Counted from the stretch's first letter, positions 18,770-30,052 are shown. The stretch: DNA of 64,000 bases from Solirubrobacter taibaiensis (GCA_027587225.1 JAPDDQ010000006.1:124001-188000), one strand, 5' to 3'. Translations and numbers: made by a program. The notes: generated by a model from the letters alone, not told the origin.

Positions 18770-20368
18770 TTAGGCGACCTTCTCCAGGGCTCGCTCGGAG
18801 CCCAGGCCTGTCTCCGCCCGCACGAACAGCTCGTCGTAGCTGCTGTGCTCGGATGGCGTGCTGCTGCTGAGCAGCGTGCCGACGATGCAACCGAGGAACC
18901 CGAGCGGGATCGAGACGATGCCCGGGTTGTTGAGCGTCCAGCCGATCGGCGAGCCGGTGACGGTGTCGGCGCCGGGCCACACCTTCGGGCTCACGATCAC
19001 GAGGAAGATGGCGCTCACGACACCCGTCACGACACCGGTGATCGCGCCTGTCGTGTTGAAGCGCCGCCAGCTCAGCGCGAGCAGCAGCGCCGGGAAGTTC
19101 GCGCTCGCCGCCACCGCGAACGCGAGGCCGACCATGAACGAGACGTTCAGACCCGAGCCGCCGATGATGGCGATGACGATCGCGATCACGCCGATCGCGA
19201 ACGCCGCGATCCGCGCCACGAGCACCTCTTCGTGCTCGGAGTCCTGGCCCTTGCGGACGATCGAGGACCAGATGTCGTGGCTGAAGGCCGCCGACGCGCT
19301 GAGCACGAGGCCCGCGACCACGGCGAGGATCGTCGCGAACGCGACGCCCGCGATGAACGCCAGGAACAGGTCGCCGCCGAACGTGCCTTCGCCGCCGCCG
19401 AGGAACGCGGCCAGCGTCGGCGCCGCGAGGTTGCCGCCGGTGCCCGCGGCCTCCACGCCCCCTTCACCCAGGAAGGCGCGCGCGCCGAAGCCGATGAATG
19501 TCGTCAGCAGATAGAAGAAGCCGATGATGAACATCGCCCAGACCACGGACGAGCGCGCGGCCTTGGCGTTGGGCACGGTGAAGAAGCGCATCAGGATGTG
19601 CGGCAGACCGGCTGTGCCGAGCACGAGCGCCAAGCCCAGCGACACGGTGTCCAGCGGCTTCGGCAGGTAGGTGCCGGGCGCCAGCGAGAACGTGGACTCC
19701 GGCCCCTTGTTCGCGTCCGCGCGGTTGAAGAGCTCGACCGGGTTGAAGCCGACCTTGGCCAGCACGAACACCGACATCGTGAAGATGCCGGCCATCAGCA
19801 GCACGGCCTTGACGATCTGCACCCACGTGGTGGCGACCATGCCGCCGAAGATCACGTAACACAACATGAAGACGCCGGTGACGAGCACCGCGAGCGAGAA
19901 GTTGATGCCGACCAGCTTCTCGATCAGCACGCCCGCGCCGACCATCTGCGCGATCAGGTAGAAGGTCACGACGGCGAACGTGCCGAGCGCGGCGGCCGCT
20001 CGGGCCGGCGTCTCGTTCAGGCGGAACGACAGCACGTCGGCGATCGTGTACTTGCCGGCGTTGCGCATCCGCTCGGCCAGCAGGAACATGACCGTGAGGA
20101 AGGCGACGAGGAAGCCGATCGAGTACAGGAAGCCGTCGAAGCCGTACAGGAAGATCAGGCCGGCGATGCCGAGGAACGAAGCCGCGGACAGGTAGTCGCC
20201 GGAGATGGCGAGGCCGTTCTGGCGGCCGGTGATCTGGCGGCCCGCGGCGTAGAAGCCGACCGCGCTCGACGCCTTCTTGGACGCCCAGAACGTGATCCCG
20301 AGGGTGACGGCGAGGATGATCGCCGCCATCACCAGCGCTTCGACGTTGATTTCCGCGAAGAGGACCAT
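18770..20368 (-). CDS. actP: Cation/acetate symporter
   Basis: 532 residues with the ActP pattern: GRQITGRQNGLAISGDYLSA near the start, GYDGFLYSIG-type segment (here YGFDGFLYSIG), GTAGLPHILMRFFTVPNAKA, and AAFSHDIWSSIVRKG. It imports acetate and related short carboxylates with sodium or protons. It forms an operon with the DUF485 gene, whose stop overlaps its ATG by one base. An inverted repeat sits upstream of the pair. An acs gene lies 5 kb away. Confidence 0.93.
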   Translation of the reverse strand: MVLFAEINVEALVMAAIILAVTLGITFWASKKASSAVGFYAAGRQITGRQNGLAISGDYLSAASFLGIAGLIFLYGFDGFLYSIGFLVAFLTVMFLLAERMRNAGKYTIADVLSFRLNETPARAAAALGTFAVVTFYLIAQMVGAGVLIEKLVGINFSLAVLVTGVFMLCYVIFGGMVATTWVQIVKAVLLMAGIFTMSVFVLAKVGFNPVELFNRADANKGPESTFSLAPGTYLPKPLDTVSLGLALVLGTAGLPHILMRFFTVPNAKAARSSVVWAMFIIGFFYLLTTFIGFGARAFLGEGGVEAAGTGGNLAAPTLAAFLGGGEGTFGGDLFLAFIAGVAFATILAVVAGLVLSASAAFSHDIWSSIVRKGQDSEHEEVLVARIAAFAIGVIAIVIAIIGGSGLNVSFMVGLAFAVAASANFPALLLALSWRRFNTTGAITGVVTGVVSAIFLVIVSPKVWPGADTVTGSPIGWTLNNPGIVSIPLGFLGCIVGTLLSSSTPSEHSSYDELFVRAETGLGSERALEKVA

Positions 20369-20721
20369 CAGGCCTTGACCTCTTCCTCGTCCTTGCGAAC
20401 GAACCGGACGTCGCCGCCCTCCGCCTCGGCGGCCGCGGCGACCACCGCGTCAGCGAGCGGGTCGAACTCGTTCTCGGACTTGCGCAGGTACCAGATGCCC
20501 AGCACGAACACCATCAGGAACTGCGTGAGCGCATAGCAGTAGCCCACGGTCAGCCCTTGGTAGACCGACTCGCCCATGAAGTCGGGCGCGTAGCCGGCCA
20601 CGATGATGAAGGCCATGTAGTACACGAGGAAGAAGATCGTCGCCGGTACGACGAAGCTCCTCCGGCGCTTCACGAGCTCCCGGAACTCGTCCGAGCGCTC
20701 GATGCGTTCCCAGTCCGTCAT
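20368..20721 (-). CDS. yjcH: DUF485 membrane protein (YjcH-type), ActP partner
   Basis: 117 residues with the DUF485 motif: an N-terminal helix (SDEFRELVKRRRSFVVPATI), TM1 with FFLVYYMAFIIVAGYAPDFM, TM2 with LTQFLMVFVLGIWYLRKSENEFDPLAD, and an acidic tail. It always pairs with ActP in this family. A strong RBS (AAGGAGGAG) precedes the ATG. Confidence 0.92.
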   Translation of the reverse strand: MTDWERIERSDEFRELVKRRRSFVVPATIFFLVYYMAFIIVAGYAPDFMGESVYQGLTVGYCYALTQFLMVFVLGIWYLRKSENEFDPLADAVVAAAAEAEGGDVRFVRKDEEEVKA

Positions 20722-20759
20722 CGCGTCTCTCTCCTCCTTGCAGCGATTTGAGAGGACCC

Positions 20760-20783
20760 TTGCGCACGGATCCTTGTGCGCAA
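20760..20783. promoter_or_regulatory. Inverted repeat upstream of yjcH-actP
   Basis: TTGCGCAC and GTGCGCAA separated by 8 bases, a perfect 8-bp dyad centred about 50 bases upstream of the yjcH ATG. The position suits an operator. LytTR proteins usually bind direct repeats, so a different regulator may be involved. No tested link. Confidence 0.5.
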
Positions 20784-20831
20784 ACGCTCAATCGACGGAC
20801 GGCGGTTGTGGCGCGACGAACGGTTGCGCCC

Positions 20832-21272
20832 CTACGACGGACGGCTCGCGTCCGGAAGCTGCGGCGGGCACGTTCCGCCGGCCTCGATCACGCGTTCGAA
20901 GTGCCAGATCTCGTTGGCGTAGATCTGGCACAAGCCGTAGCGGGCGCCGTGCTGCGCGAGCCAGTAGGCGGCGTCGGTCGGGCCGATGTCGACGGCCTTG
21001 CCGGTGACGTGGGTCGATCGGTCCGGCGTGTTGACGTACTGACGGGCCACGCGCTCGGAGCCGTAGGTCTTGATCCCCTCGTCGAGCAGTTGCTGCTGGT
21101 ACTCGCGGGTGCGTACCCCGCTCGTGATCTCGAGCGTGATGCCGTCGAGCGCCGCGTCCGCGGTGGCCTCGTCGACCGCGCGCTGCAACGCGGGATCGAG
21201 CGTGGTGGCGTCGCCGGCTCCGAGGAACGGGGCGACACAGGCGACGATCAGGATCAGGCACAGATACCTCAT
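20832..21272 (-). CDS. Secreted VanY/M15-type D,D-carboxypeptidase-like protein
   Basis: 146 residues from the ATG at 21272 (an in-frame TTG lies 12 bases further up). A hydrophobic leader MRYLCLILIVACVAP could be a signal peptide, or a very short lipoprotein signal (IVAC). M15B motifs are all present: SGVRTREYQQQLLDEG, the zinc site STHVTGKAVDIG, and NEIWHFE with the second His. It would trim D-Ala from peptidoglycan stem peptides. It is divergent from an OmpR-type two-component system, which may control it. Confidence 0.88.
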   Translation of the reverse strand: MRYLCLILIVACVAPFLGAGDATTLDPALQRAVDEATADAALDGITLEITSGVRTREYQQQLLDEGIKTYGSERVARQYVNTPDRSTHVTGKAVDIGPTDAAYWLAQHGARYGLCQIYANEIWHFERVIEAGGTCPPQLPDASRPS

Positions 21273-21306
21273 GCCGTCAGCCAAGCGTGGTGGCCGTTAC
21301 GCCCGC

Positions 21307-21324
21307 GTCTGCGGATTCGCAGAC
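21307..21324. promoter_or_regulatory. Hairpin/dyad between vanY-like gene and response regulator
   Basis: GTCTGCG, 4 bases, CGCAGAC, followed on the plus strand by GTTTT, 36 bases before the regulator ATG at 21360. It could be an operator dyad in the divergent promoter region, or a weak terminator-like leader. Confidence 0.45.
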
Positions 21325-21359
21325 GTTTTCGCAACATCGCCGCGCCTACCCTGCGAGGG

Positions 21360-22022
21360 ATGCGGGTGCTGATCGCCGAGGACGAGCTCTACCTCGCGGA
21401 GGCGCTGCAGACCGGCCTCCGCCGCGAGGCGATCGCGGCCGACATCGCGCTCGACGGCGACGCGGCGCTGGAGCGGCTTGCCGTCAACGCCTACGACGTG
21501 CTCGTGCTCGACCGCGACCTGCCGGGCACGCACGGAGACGACGTGGCGGCGGCCGTCGCCCGCGAGCACCCCGAGGTCCGGATCCTCATGCTCACCGCCG
21601 CCGCGCGGCTCAAGGACAAGCTCGACGGGTTCGCGCTCGGGGCGGACGACTACCTGGCCAAGCCGTTCGCGTTCGCCGAGCTCCTCGTGCGGCTGCGCGC
21701 GCTGGCCCGGCGCCCGCCGGCGTCCGCGCCGCCCGTCCTCGAGTTCGCGGGCCTGCGGCTGGACCCGTTCCGGCGCGAGGTGTACCGCGACGGCCGCTAC
21801 GTGAAGCTCACGCGCAAGCAGTTCGCGGTGCTGGAGCTGCTGCTGCGGGCGAACGGCGGCGTGGTGAGCGCCGAGACGATGCTCGAGAAGGCGTGGGACG
21901 AGCACGCCGACCCGCTCACGAGCGCACCGCGCGTGACCATGTCGACGCTGCGCAAGGCGCTCGGCGAGCCCGACCTGATCGTCACGGTGCCGGGCGCGGG
22001 CTACCGGCTCGCCGCTGCATGA
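21360..22022 (+). CDS. OmpR/PhoB-family response regulator
   Basis: 220 residues. Receiver (1-115) with AEDE at 6-9, phospho-Asp in VLVLDRDLPGTHGDD and Lys in DDYLAKPFAFAEL. Winged-helix output domain with GRYVKLTRKQFAVLELLL and LIVTVPGAGYRL. I start at the ATG just after the dyad because the upstream frame is antisense to the vanY-like gene. The stop overlaps the kinase start by four bases. Confidence 0.93.
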   Translation: MRVLIAEDELYLAEALQTGLRREAIAADIALDGDAALERLAVNAYDVLVLDRDLPGTHGDDVAAAVAREHPEVRILMLTAAARLKDKLDGFALGADDYLAKPFAFAELLVRLRALARRPPASAPPVLEFAGLRLDPFRREVYRDGRYVKLTRKQFAVLELLLRANGGVVSAETMLEKAWDEHADPLTSAPRVTMSTLRKALGEPDLIVTVPGAGYRLAAA

Positions 22023-23005
22023 GCGCGCGGCTGCGGCTGACGCTCAGCTACGCCGCGTTCCTCGTCGCCGCGGGTTTGATGGTCGCGGTCGGCGTGTGGA
22101 TCATCGTCCGCACCTACCCGAACTATCCGCTCACCGCGGCCAACCCGCGCGACCAGTCGGCGGTGCCCACGCGGGCTGAGGTGCTGGACACGGTGGTGAA
22201 GGCGTCGGCGGTCGTGCTGACGGCGCTGGCGGCCATCGGACTCGGCGGCGGGTGGCTGCTCGCGGGCTGGATCCTGCGGCCGCTCGACGACATCAACGAG
22301 GCGGCCCGCCTCGCCGCCTCCGGCCGCCTGGACCACCGCATCCGGCTGAGCGGCCGCAGCGACGAGTTCAAGGCACTCGCGGACAACTTCGACCACATGC
22401 TCGAGCGCCTCGACGACGCGTTCACCAGCCAGGAGCGGTTCGCGGCCAACGCGTCGCATGAGCTGCGCACCCCGCTCACGGTGACCGCGACGATGCTCGA
22501 CGTCGCCCGCGCCGAGCAGGACTCGGAGCTGCTGCGCCGCCTGCAGGTCACGAACGCCCGCGCGATCGGGCTGACCGAGGCGCTGCTGCGGCTCGCCGAC
22601 GCGAACGCGGTGAGCGCCGCGTTCGAGCCGGTCGACCTCGCCCAGATCGTGCGTGACGCCGGTGTGGACGGCGAGCTCGCCCCCACGATCGTGCACGGGG
22701 ATCCGGACCTGCTCGCGCAGCTGGTCGAGAACCTCATCCGCAACGCCGCCCAGCACGGCACCGGCGAGACCCGCGTCAGCACGTCGTCAGCGACGCTCCG
22801 GGTCGAGAACGCGGGCCCGGAGATCCCGCACCCGGAGCGGCTGGTGGAGCCGTTCCTCCGCGGGAACGCGCGGACCGGGTCCGGACACGGGCTGGGTCTC
22901 GCGCTCGTCGCGCGCATCACCGAAGTGCACGGCGGGACGCTCACCCTGGACCCGTGCGAAGGCGGCGGCCTGATCGTCACGGTGGTGTTCCCCGCCGAGC
23001 GGTGA
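22019..23005 (+). CDS. HAMP sensor histidine kinase
   Basis: 328 residues: TM1 (8-30), a short extracellular loop of about 35 residues, TM2 (63-85), HAMP (PLDDINEAARLAASGRLDHR), H-box FAANASHELRTPLTVTATML, N-box LVENLIRNAAQHG, and G-box SGHGLGLALVARI. Translationally coupled to the regulator. The divergent carboxypeptidase suggests a cell-wall stress role (inference). Confidence 0.92.
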   Translation: MSARLRLTLSYAAFLVAAGLMVAVGVWIIVRTYPNYPLTAANPRDQSAVPTRAEVLDTVVKASAVVLTALAAIGLGGGWLLAGWILRPLDDINEAARLAASGRLDHRIRLSGRSDEFKALADNFDHMLERLDDAFTSQERFAANASHELRTPLTVTATMLDVARAEQDSELLRRLQVTNARAIGLTEALLRLADANAVSAAFEPVDLAQIVRDAGVDGELAPTIVHGDPDLLAQLVENLIRNAAQHGTGETRVSTSSATLRVENAGPEIPHPERLVEPFLRGNARTGSGHGLGLALVARITEVHGGTLTLDPCEGGGLIVTVVFPAER

Positions 23006-23054
23006 GGTTCGCCCACCGGTCAATAACTAGGGTGCCCGTCTAGGGGTCGCCCGC

Positions 23055-25717
23055 TTGTCCCGGGGGCCGGGACCCGAGAGCGTCCGGACCGTGACCACAC
23101 GGCCCCTCAAGATCTTCCTGCGCTCGGTACCACTGCTCGCCGTTCTCCTGGCGCTCGCGGCACCGCCGATCGCGGTGGCGGGGCCGCAAGGCTTGCAGTG
23201 GTCGACGCCCCGCCAGATCGACGGAGCGCCGCCGTACGTGCTGCGCGCCGTCTCGTGCCCCTCCGGCTCGTTCTGCGCCGCGACGGATGACGCGGGCCGC
23301 GTGCTCACGTCCACGAACCCGGCCGGGGCGTGGAACAGCACGATGGTCGCAAGCGGCAAGCGGCTCAACGACATCGACTGCCCGACGGCCGGCTTGTGCG
23401 TCGCCGTCGACGATGAGGCCCACGTCTTGACGTCGACGAATCCCGGCGGCGGGGCGGCGACCTGGAAGCGCTCCGGGGTCGACACGCTCTACGAGCTCGT
23501 CGCCGTGTCGTGTCCGTCCACCGGCTTCTGCGTCGCCATCGGCGCGGCGGGGCACGTGTTCACCGCCACGAACCCGAACGGGGGTACGCCCGCGTGGACG
23601 CGGACGTACCTGGGCGCCTCCGACCTACGGTCGATCTCGTGCGCCTCGGCGAACCTGTGCGTCATCGGCGAACGCAACGGCGGCGTCAGGGTCTCCACCA
23701 ACCCCCTCAGCGGTACGCCCACATGGACTCGCGCCCAGCTCGACACCCGCGTGGAAGTGGGCCTGTACGGCGCCGTCAACGACCTCGCGTGCCCGACGGA
23801 CACGTTCTGCGTGGCCACGGACTCGAGCCGGCGGATCCATACCACGACGAATCCCACGGGTGGCGCCGCCGCGTGGAAGCCGACGCGCCTGACCGACGGC
23901 TCCCTGTTCCCCGACGCCATCTCGTGTCCGACCAGCGCGTTCTGTGCGGGCACGGACGGCGACCGTTCGTTCTCCTCCTCCACGCCGGGCGGCAACGCCG
24001 CGGACTGGGCGATCCGCGCGGCCTCGACGTCCTACCTGACGGACATCGATTGCATCTCTCCGTCGCTGTGCGTCTCGGTCACCGGGCGCGGGGAGGTGCT
24101 GCTCGGCACGCCGGCCGGGCCCGCGACGCTCACCGTCCACACGGCGGGAAGCGGCACCGTGACCAGCTCAGCGGCGGGGATCGACTGCGGCGCCGCGTGC
24201 AGCACCACGGTCGCCGACGGCACCACGGTGACGCTCACGGCCACCGCCGCGCCGGGGTCACGCTTCGTGGGCTGGAGCGGGGCGTGTGCGGGCACCGCCA
24301 GCACCTGCCAGGTCGACGTGGGCGGCGCCATGGACGTGACGGCGACGTTCGTCGGCTCCGCGTCCCTGACCGTGTCGAAGACCGGCACCGGCACCGTGAC
24401 GAGCACGCCGGCCGGCATCGACTGCGGCGAGACCTGCACCGTCACGCAGGACCAGGGAACAAAAGTCACGCTGACCGCGACCGCGGCTGAGGGGTTCGTC
24501 TTCGCCGGCTGGTCGGGCGCCTGCACCGGCGCGGGCACCTGCGAGGTCACCCTGTCCGAGCCGAAGACCGTCACCGCGAGCTTCACCCGCATCCTTGGCG
24601 CCTTTCCCTTCCTCGTCGACGTGTCGGGACGGGGCAGGGTCACGTCGCCGCAAGGCGTCGACTGCGGCGCCTTCGCGCTGTGCGAGTGGCGCGTCATCGA
24701 GGGCGTCACGCACACGCTGACCGCGACGCCGGAGGCGGGGGCACGCTTCACGGGCTGGTCGGGCGAGGGCTGCCTGGGCACCGGCGTGTGCACGATCACG
24801 GTCAACGAGGTCACGTTCGTGTCGGCGCGGTTCATCGACCTCTGGACGCTCACGGTGGCGAAGTCCGGGTCGGGCACCGGCTCCGTCGCCGCCGACGTCG
24901 GTGCCATCGACTGCGGGAACACCTGCACGGCCGTCTACGACAACGGAACGCAGGTGACGCTGACCGCGACCCCGGCAGCCGACTCGGCGTTCGTGGGCTG
25001 GGAAGGCAAAGAGTGCCTGCACCTCGGCCCGTGCACGATCACCGTCGTCGCCGACCGCAAGCCCACCGCGATCTTCGTCACCAAACCCACGCTCTCGGTG
25101 ACCAAGAACGGCACCGGAACGGGCACGGTCACGAGCGCCGGGGCCGGCATCGAGTGCGGTGCGACCTGCACGTCCGAGATCCACCCTGGCGCCACCGTCA
25201 CGCTGACGGCAGCCCCGGCGGTCGGCTCGACGTTCACGGGCTGGTCGGGCGGCGGCTGCTCCGGCACGCAGCCGTGCCAGGTCAAGGTCGACGCTTCCAA
25301 GTCCGTTACCGCGACGTTCACCGTCAACCCGCAGCCCACCGCCACGGCTACGCCCACACCCACGCCGACCGCGACGGCCACCGCGACACCGCCGCCGTCG
25401 CCGCCCGCGACGCAGCAGCCCACGATCCGGCCCGGCGCTCAGCCGACGCCCGCCCCGACCGTGACCGCGCCCAACACGCGCCTGCTCAAGAAGACGATCA
25501 AGGCGGCCAAGCGCACGGCGACGTTCAGGTTCAGCGCCGTGGGCAAGGCCACGGGCTTCCGCTGCGCGCTGACCGCCCGCGGCAAGAAGGTCGCCTACAA
25601 GACCTGCAAGTCGCCGGTGACGTTCAAACAGCTCAAGCCCGGCAAGTACACGTTCCGGGTGGCGGCCATCGGGGACCCGACGCCCGCCACCACGACGATC
25701 ACGGTGAAGAAGCGGCG

Positions 25718-25721
<4 letters not shown>
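23055..25721 (+). CDS. Large secreted protein: seven-repeat propeller, five InlB-like repeats, PT-rich linker, C-terminal module
   Basis: 888 residues from TTG 23055 (AGGGG 8 bases upstream); a GTG at 23091 gives a more compact signal peptide (RSVPLLAVLLALAAPPIAVA) and is a real alternative. After the signal come seven Cys-containing repeats of about 40 residues with the theme SCP...FCVA...VLTSTNPGG..W, probably one seven-bladed propeller. Five ~75-residue repeats follow with GIDCG..C and GWSG...C, like divergent InlB B-repeats. Next is a Pro/Thr linker, then a basic ~85-residue module (FRFSAVGKATGFRCALTARG). A surface or matrix protein stabilised by disulfides; ligand unknown. Its stop overlaps that of acs by 4 bases. 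Confidence 0.8.
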
Positions 25722-27679
<1,958 letters not shown>

Positions 27680-27699
27680 GCGATCTCCTCCTCAGTGTC

Positions 27700-28593
27700 T
27701 TACGAACGCTTCTTCCGCTTGGAGCGGCCCGAGCTCGGCTTGGGCTGCTGCGGTCCTGCCGGCTGCGTCGCCGCGCCCCGTTCCGCCCGGGCCTGCGCGG
27801 CCGCGGTCGGCGACGGCCACGGCTCAGCCTTACCCGTTCTCCAGGCCGGCAGATCCCCACCGGGCCAACGGCCGAGGAACAGGAAGCCGAGCGCGCCGAC
27901 CCAGAACACCTGCACGACCGGCAGCGGGACGAGCACCAGCAGCGCGCCGGCGACGATCCCGATGTAGCCGAGCAGCTTCGTGAGCAGGCCGACCCGCATG
28001 GCGTTGAGCGAGATGATCACGAGGCCGACGGCGAGCAGCAGCGAACCGACGCTGAACATCACCTGGCCGAACTGCTGCAGCCCGGTCGACGTGCGGGTCG
28101 CGGACTCCACCGTCCGCGGGCCGTCGAGGAAGTCGTTGGTGAGCACGGCTACGGAGACCTGGATGATCAGCGTGCCGAGCCCGAGGACCACGCCGCCGAT
28201 GATCGGGACGTAGATCAGAAAGCGCCGGAACTCGGCCGAGCGAGCGCGGGTGGCGACGCCGACGAAGCCGGCGGCCCACGCCATGCCGAGGAAGCCGATG
28301 AAGGCGCCGATGCCGATCGCGAGCACGAGCCACTGCTGGTCGTGCAGGTACTGGAACTCGGCCAGGCGCAGCGACGGAAGGTCGGCGACGGGGCCGGGTT
28401 GGAGGCCGCGCTCGAGCGCTTCGAGCCCGCTGATGGTCGGGCCACCGGAGCGCAGGCGCTCCATCGCGACGTAGTACACGAGCAGGCCAAGGGCACCGAC
28501 CAGCGACGCGATCGCGGCACGGGGGCGGTGGCGCTTCTCCCAGGAGAGCGTCTTTTCAGGATCCAGCGTCGCGGCAGCCACGTCGGCTGACAC
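27700..28593 (-). CDS. Multi-pass membrane protein of unknown function
   Basis: 297 residues with about six hydrophobic segments (near 28-45, 88-112, 127-150, 175-197, 203-222 and 225-242) and a basic C-terminal tail ending in SKRKKRS. An extracytoplasmic loop (about 45-85) is rich in Leu and Gly. I do not recognise a family with confidence; DUF4386-like topology is possible. The GTG start lies one base after the stop of a small upstream gene, and acs follows downstream, so the three are probably one transcript. Confidence 0.8.
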   Translation of the reverse strand: MSADVAAATLDPEKTLSWEKRHRPRAAIASLVGALGLLVYYVAMERLRSGGPTISGLEALERGLQPGPVADLPSLRLAEFQYLHDQQWLVLAIGIGAFIGFLGMAWAAGFVGVATRARSAEFRRFLIYVPIIGGVVLGLGTLIIQVSVAVLTNDFLDGPRTVESATRTSTGLQQFGQVMFSVGSLLLAVGLVIISLNAMRVGLLTKLLGYIGIVAGALLVLVPLPVVQVFWVGALGFLFLGRWPGGDLPAWRTGKAEPWPSPTAAAQARAERGAATQPAGPQQPKPSSGRSKRKKRS

Positions 28594-28594
28594 T

Positions 28595-28780
28595 CTAGTG
28601 GCGCGTGCCCGGCGGAAGACCCGGCCGTCGCGCCGGCTCGGGTCCGATCTGGTTGCGGCCGACGACCTTCGACGCCTGCTCGCCGGCGTACAGGACGAGG
28701 TCCAGCGCGGGCGCGGCGAGCCGGATCAGCGCCTCCACGCGGTGCTTGTTGCGGACCTGTGTCGTGCTCCGATGGGCCAC
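28595..28780 (-). CDS. Small conserved-looking protein, 61 residues
   Basis: From a GTG at 28780. The product begins with STTQVRNKHRVEALIRLAAP and has an amphipathic centre, then EQASKVVGRNQIGPEPARRP and a basic end. Codon third positions are nearly all G/C, and its stop is one base from the next gene's GTG, which supports translation. No domain recognised. Confidence 0.55.
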   Translation of the reverse strand: MAHRSTTQVRNKHRVEALIRLAAPALDLVLYAGEQASKVVGRNQIGPEPARRPGLPPGTRH

Positions 28781-28807
28781 GGTCGCGCAAGGGTACACTC
28801 GCCCGCG

Positions 28808-29245
28808 ATGTTGATCGGAGAGGTGATGACGGAGGCGGTGGTCACCGCCAGCCCGGACGCGTCGGTGCACGAGGTCGCGGGGCTGATGCGCGAGCACAAC
28901 GTCGGCTCCGTCGTGCTCGTCTCAGGCGACGGGCGCCCGGTCGGCTTCATCACCGACCGGGACATCGTGCTCTCGGTCGTCGCGCAGGCGCGCCCGCACA
29001 CCGAACGGGCGGCCGAGCACGCGTCCTCGCCGGTGATCCGGGCGGAGCCGGACATGGAGGTCGAGGAGGCGACGCAGCGGATGGTCCGCCACGGCGTGCG
29101 GCGACTCGTCGTCGTCAGCGGCGGTTCGGTCGTGGGCGTCGTGACGCTCGACGACCTCTCTTCACGCGGGCTGGAGCCGGAGCTCGCGTCCCGCGTTACG
29201 CGAGCTGCGCTGCCTGAGTACTTCTTCCACGCTCGCGGCGGCTGA
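28808..29245 (+). CDS. Tandem CBS-domain protein
   Basis: 145 residues containing two CBS motifs: VMTEAVVTASPDASVHEVAG with GFITDRDIVLSVV, and SPVIRAEPDMEVEEATQRMV with VGVVTLDDLSSRG. Stand-alone CBS pairs bind adenosine nucleotides and regulate a partner. I chose the ATG at 28808 because the longer frame overlaps the divergent small gene. A TACACT -10-like hexamer lies at 28794, so the transcript may be almost leaderless. Its 3' end overlaps the convergent GATase gene by 50 bases. Confidence 0.88.
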   Translation: MLIGEVMTEAVVTASPDASVHEVAGLMREHNVGSVVLVSGDGRPVGFITDRDIVLSVVAQARPHTERAAEHASSPVIRAEPDMEVEEATQRMVRHGVRRLVVVSGGSVVGVVTLDDLSSRGLEPELASRVTRAALPEYFFHARGG

Positions 29246-29981
29246 CGACCGCTTCCGCGAAGGCGCGGATCACCGGGTGCGCGCGGGTCCCGTCGCCCGC
29301 CAGCTCGGGTTGGAACAACGTCCCAAGGAAGAAGGCCGAGCCTCGCCCTTCGGGCTCGTTCGGCTGTCGGGATCGCCCAGAGGGCGATCCCGCGGCCTCC
29401 GGGCCCAGCTCCAGCGCACGCGGCGCGCCGTCCTCGTCGTGGGCGCCGAAGATGACGCCGGCGCGCTCGAGCTCTTCGACGAATCGCGGCGCGATCCCGT
29501 AGGAGCAGTGGTAGCGCTCCAGGCGCTGGTCGACGCCGGCGATCTCGGCGATCAACGTGCCGGGCGTGTAGCGGATCACGCCCTCGTGGCCGACGAGGCT
29601 GCACTCCAGGGGGACGATGACGTGATTGTCCGCGTCGGGGTACTCGGCGTGGTCGGCGTCCTCGATGTTCGCCAGCTCGCGGGCGAGGTGGAGGATCGCG
29701 TGCTGGAAGCCGCCGCACGTGCCGAGGAACGGGATGCCGTTCTCCCGCGCCGTGCCGACGGCGTCGATCACCTTCTCGCGGTCCGTGTACGGGCTGCCGG
29801 GGACCACCCAGATGCCGTCGAAGCCGGTCAGGTCATCGGCGTCGGTCGAGTGGATCCAGTACGGGTCGAGCACGAGCCCGTCGCGCCGGCGCAGCGCATC
29901 GATGAGCAGCGGGATGCGCCCGTGGGCGCGCACGGTGGGCGAGCGGTCACCGACGAGCGCGAGCTTGGCTGAGGTCGTCAT
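29196..29981 (-). CDS. CTP-synthase C-terminal-like glutamine amidotransferase
   Basis: 261 residues. It resembles the free-standing class I GATase family related to the CTP synthase C-terminus, with the nucleophile Cys around residue 89 in PFLGTCGGFQHAI, YHCSYGI, and LFQPE where most GATases have HPE. The synthetase partner is absent and the role is unknown. A low-complexity stretch around residues 195-218 (GSPSGRSRQPNEPEGRGSAF) is encoded by palindromic DNA and looks like an insertion. It is divergent from a LysR regulator, the likely controller. Confidence 0.78.
   Translation of the reverse strand: MTTSAKLALVGDRSPTVRAHGRIPLLIDALRRRDGLVLDPYWIHSTDADDLTGFDGIWVVPGSPYTDREKVIDAVGTARENGIPFLGTCGGFQHAILHLARELANIEDADHAEYPDADNHVIVPLECSLVGHEGVIRYTPGTLIAEIAGVDQRLERYHCSYGIAPRFVEELERAGVIFGAHDEDGAPRALELGPEAAGSPSGRSRQPNEPEGRGSAFFLGTLFQPELAGDGTRAHPVIRAFAEAVVSRRERGRSTQAAQLA
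29335..29392. repeat. Palindromic segment inside the GATase-like gene
   Basis: A perfect 11-bp stem CGGGATCGCCC (29368-29378) / GGGCGATCCCG (29382-29392) with a 3-base loop lies next to GAGCC...GGCTC at 29338-29357. The encoded peptide is polar and low in complexity and sits between two conserved blocks. This is consistent with an in-frame palindromic element inserted in a surface loop. Confidence 0.6.
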
Positions 29982-29984
29982 GGG

Positions 29985-30044
29985 CGATCATCGTGTCGCG
30001 AGCGCTCGATCGTGTCCAACGATCATCTGTGGGGTTACGATCAG
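29985..30044. promoter_or_regulatory. Repeated CGATCATC-type motifs between GATase-like and LysR genes
   Basis: CGATCATCGTG (29985), CGATCGTG (30007), CGATCATCTGTG (30020) and CGATCAG (30038) lie in the 71-base divergent gap. LysR regulators usually bind such sites beside their own gene and activate the divergent one. Proposed operators; not tested. Confidence 0.5.
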
Positions 30045-30052
30045 CGCTACTG

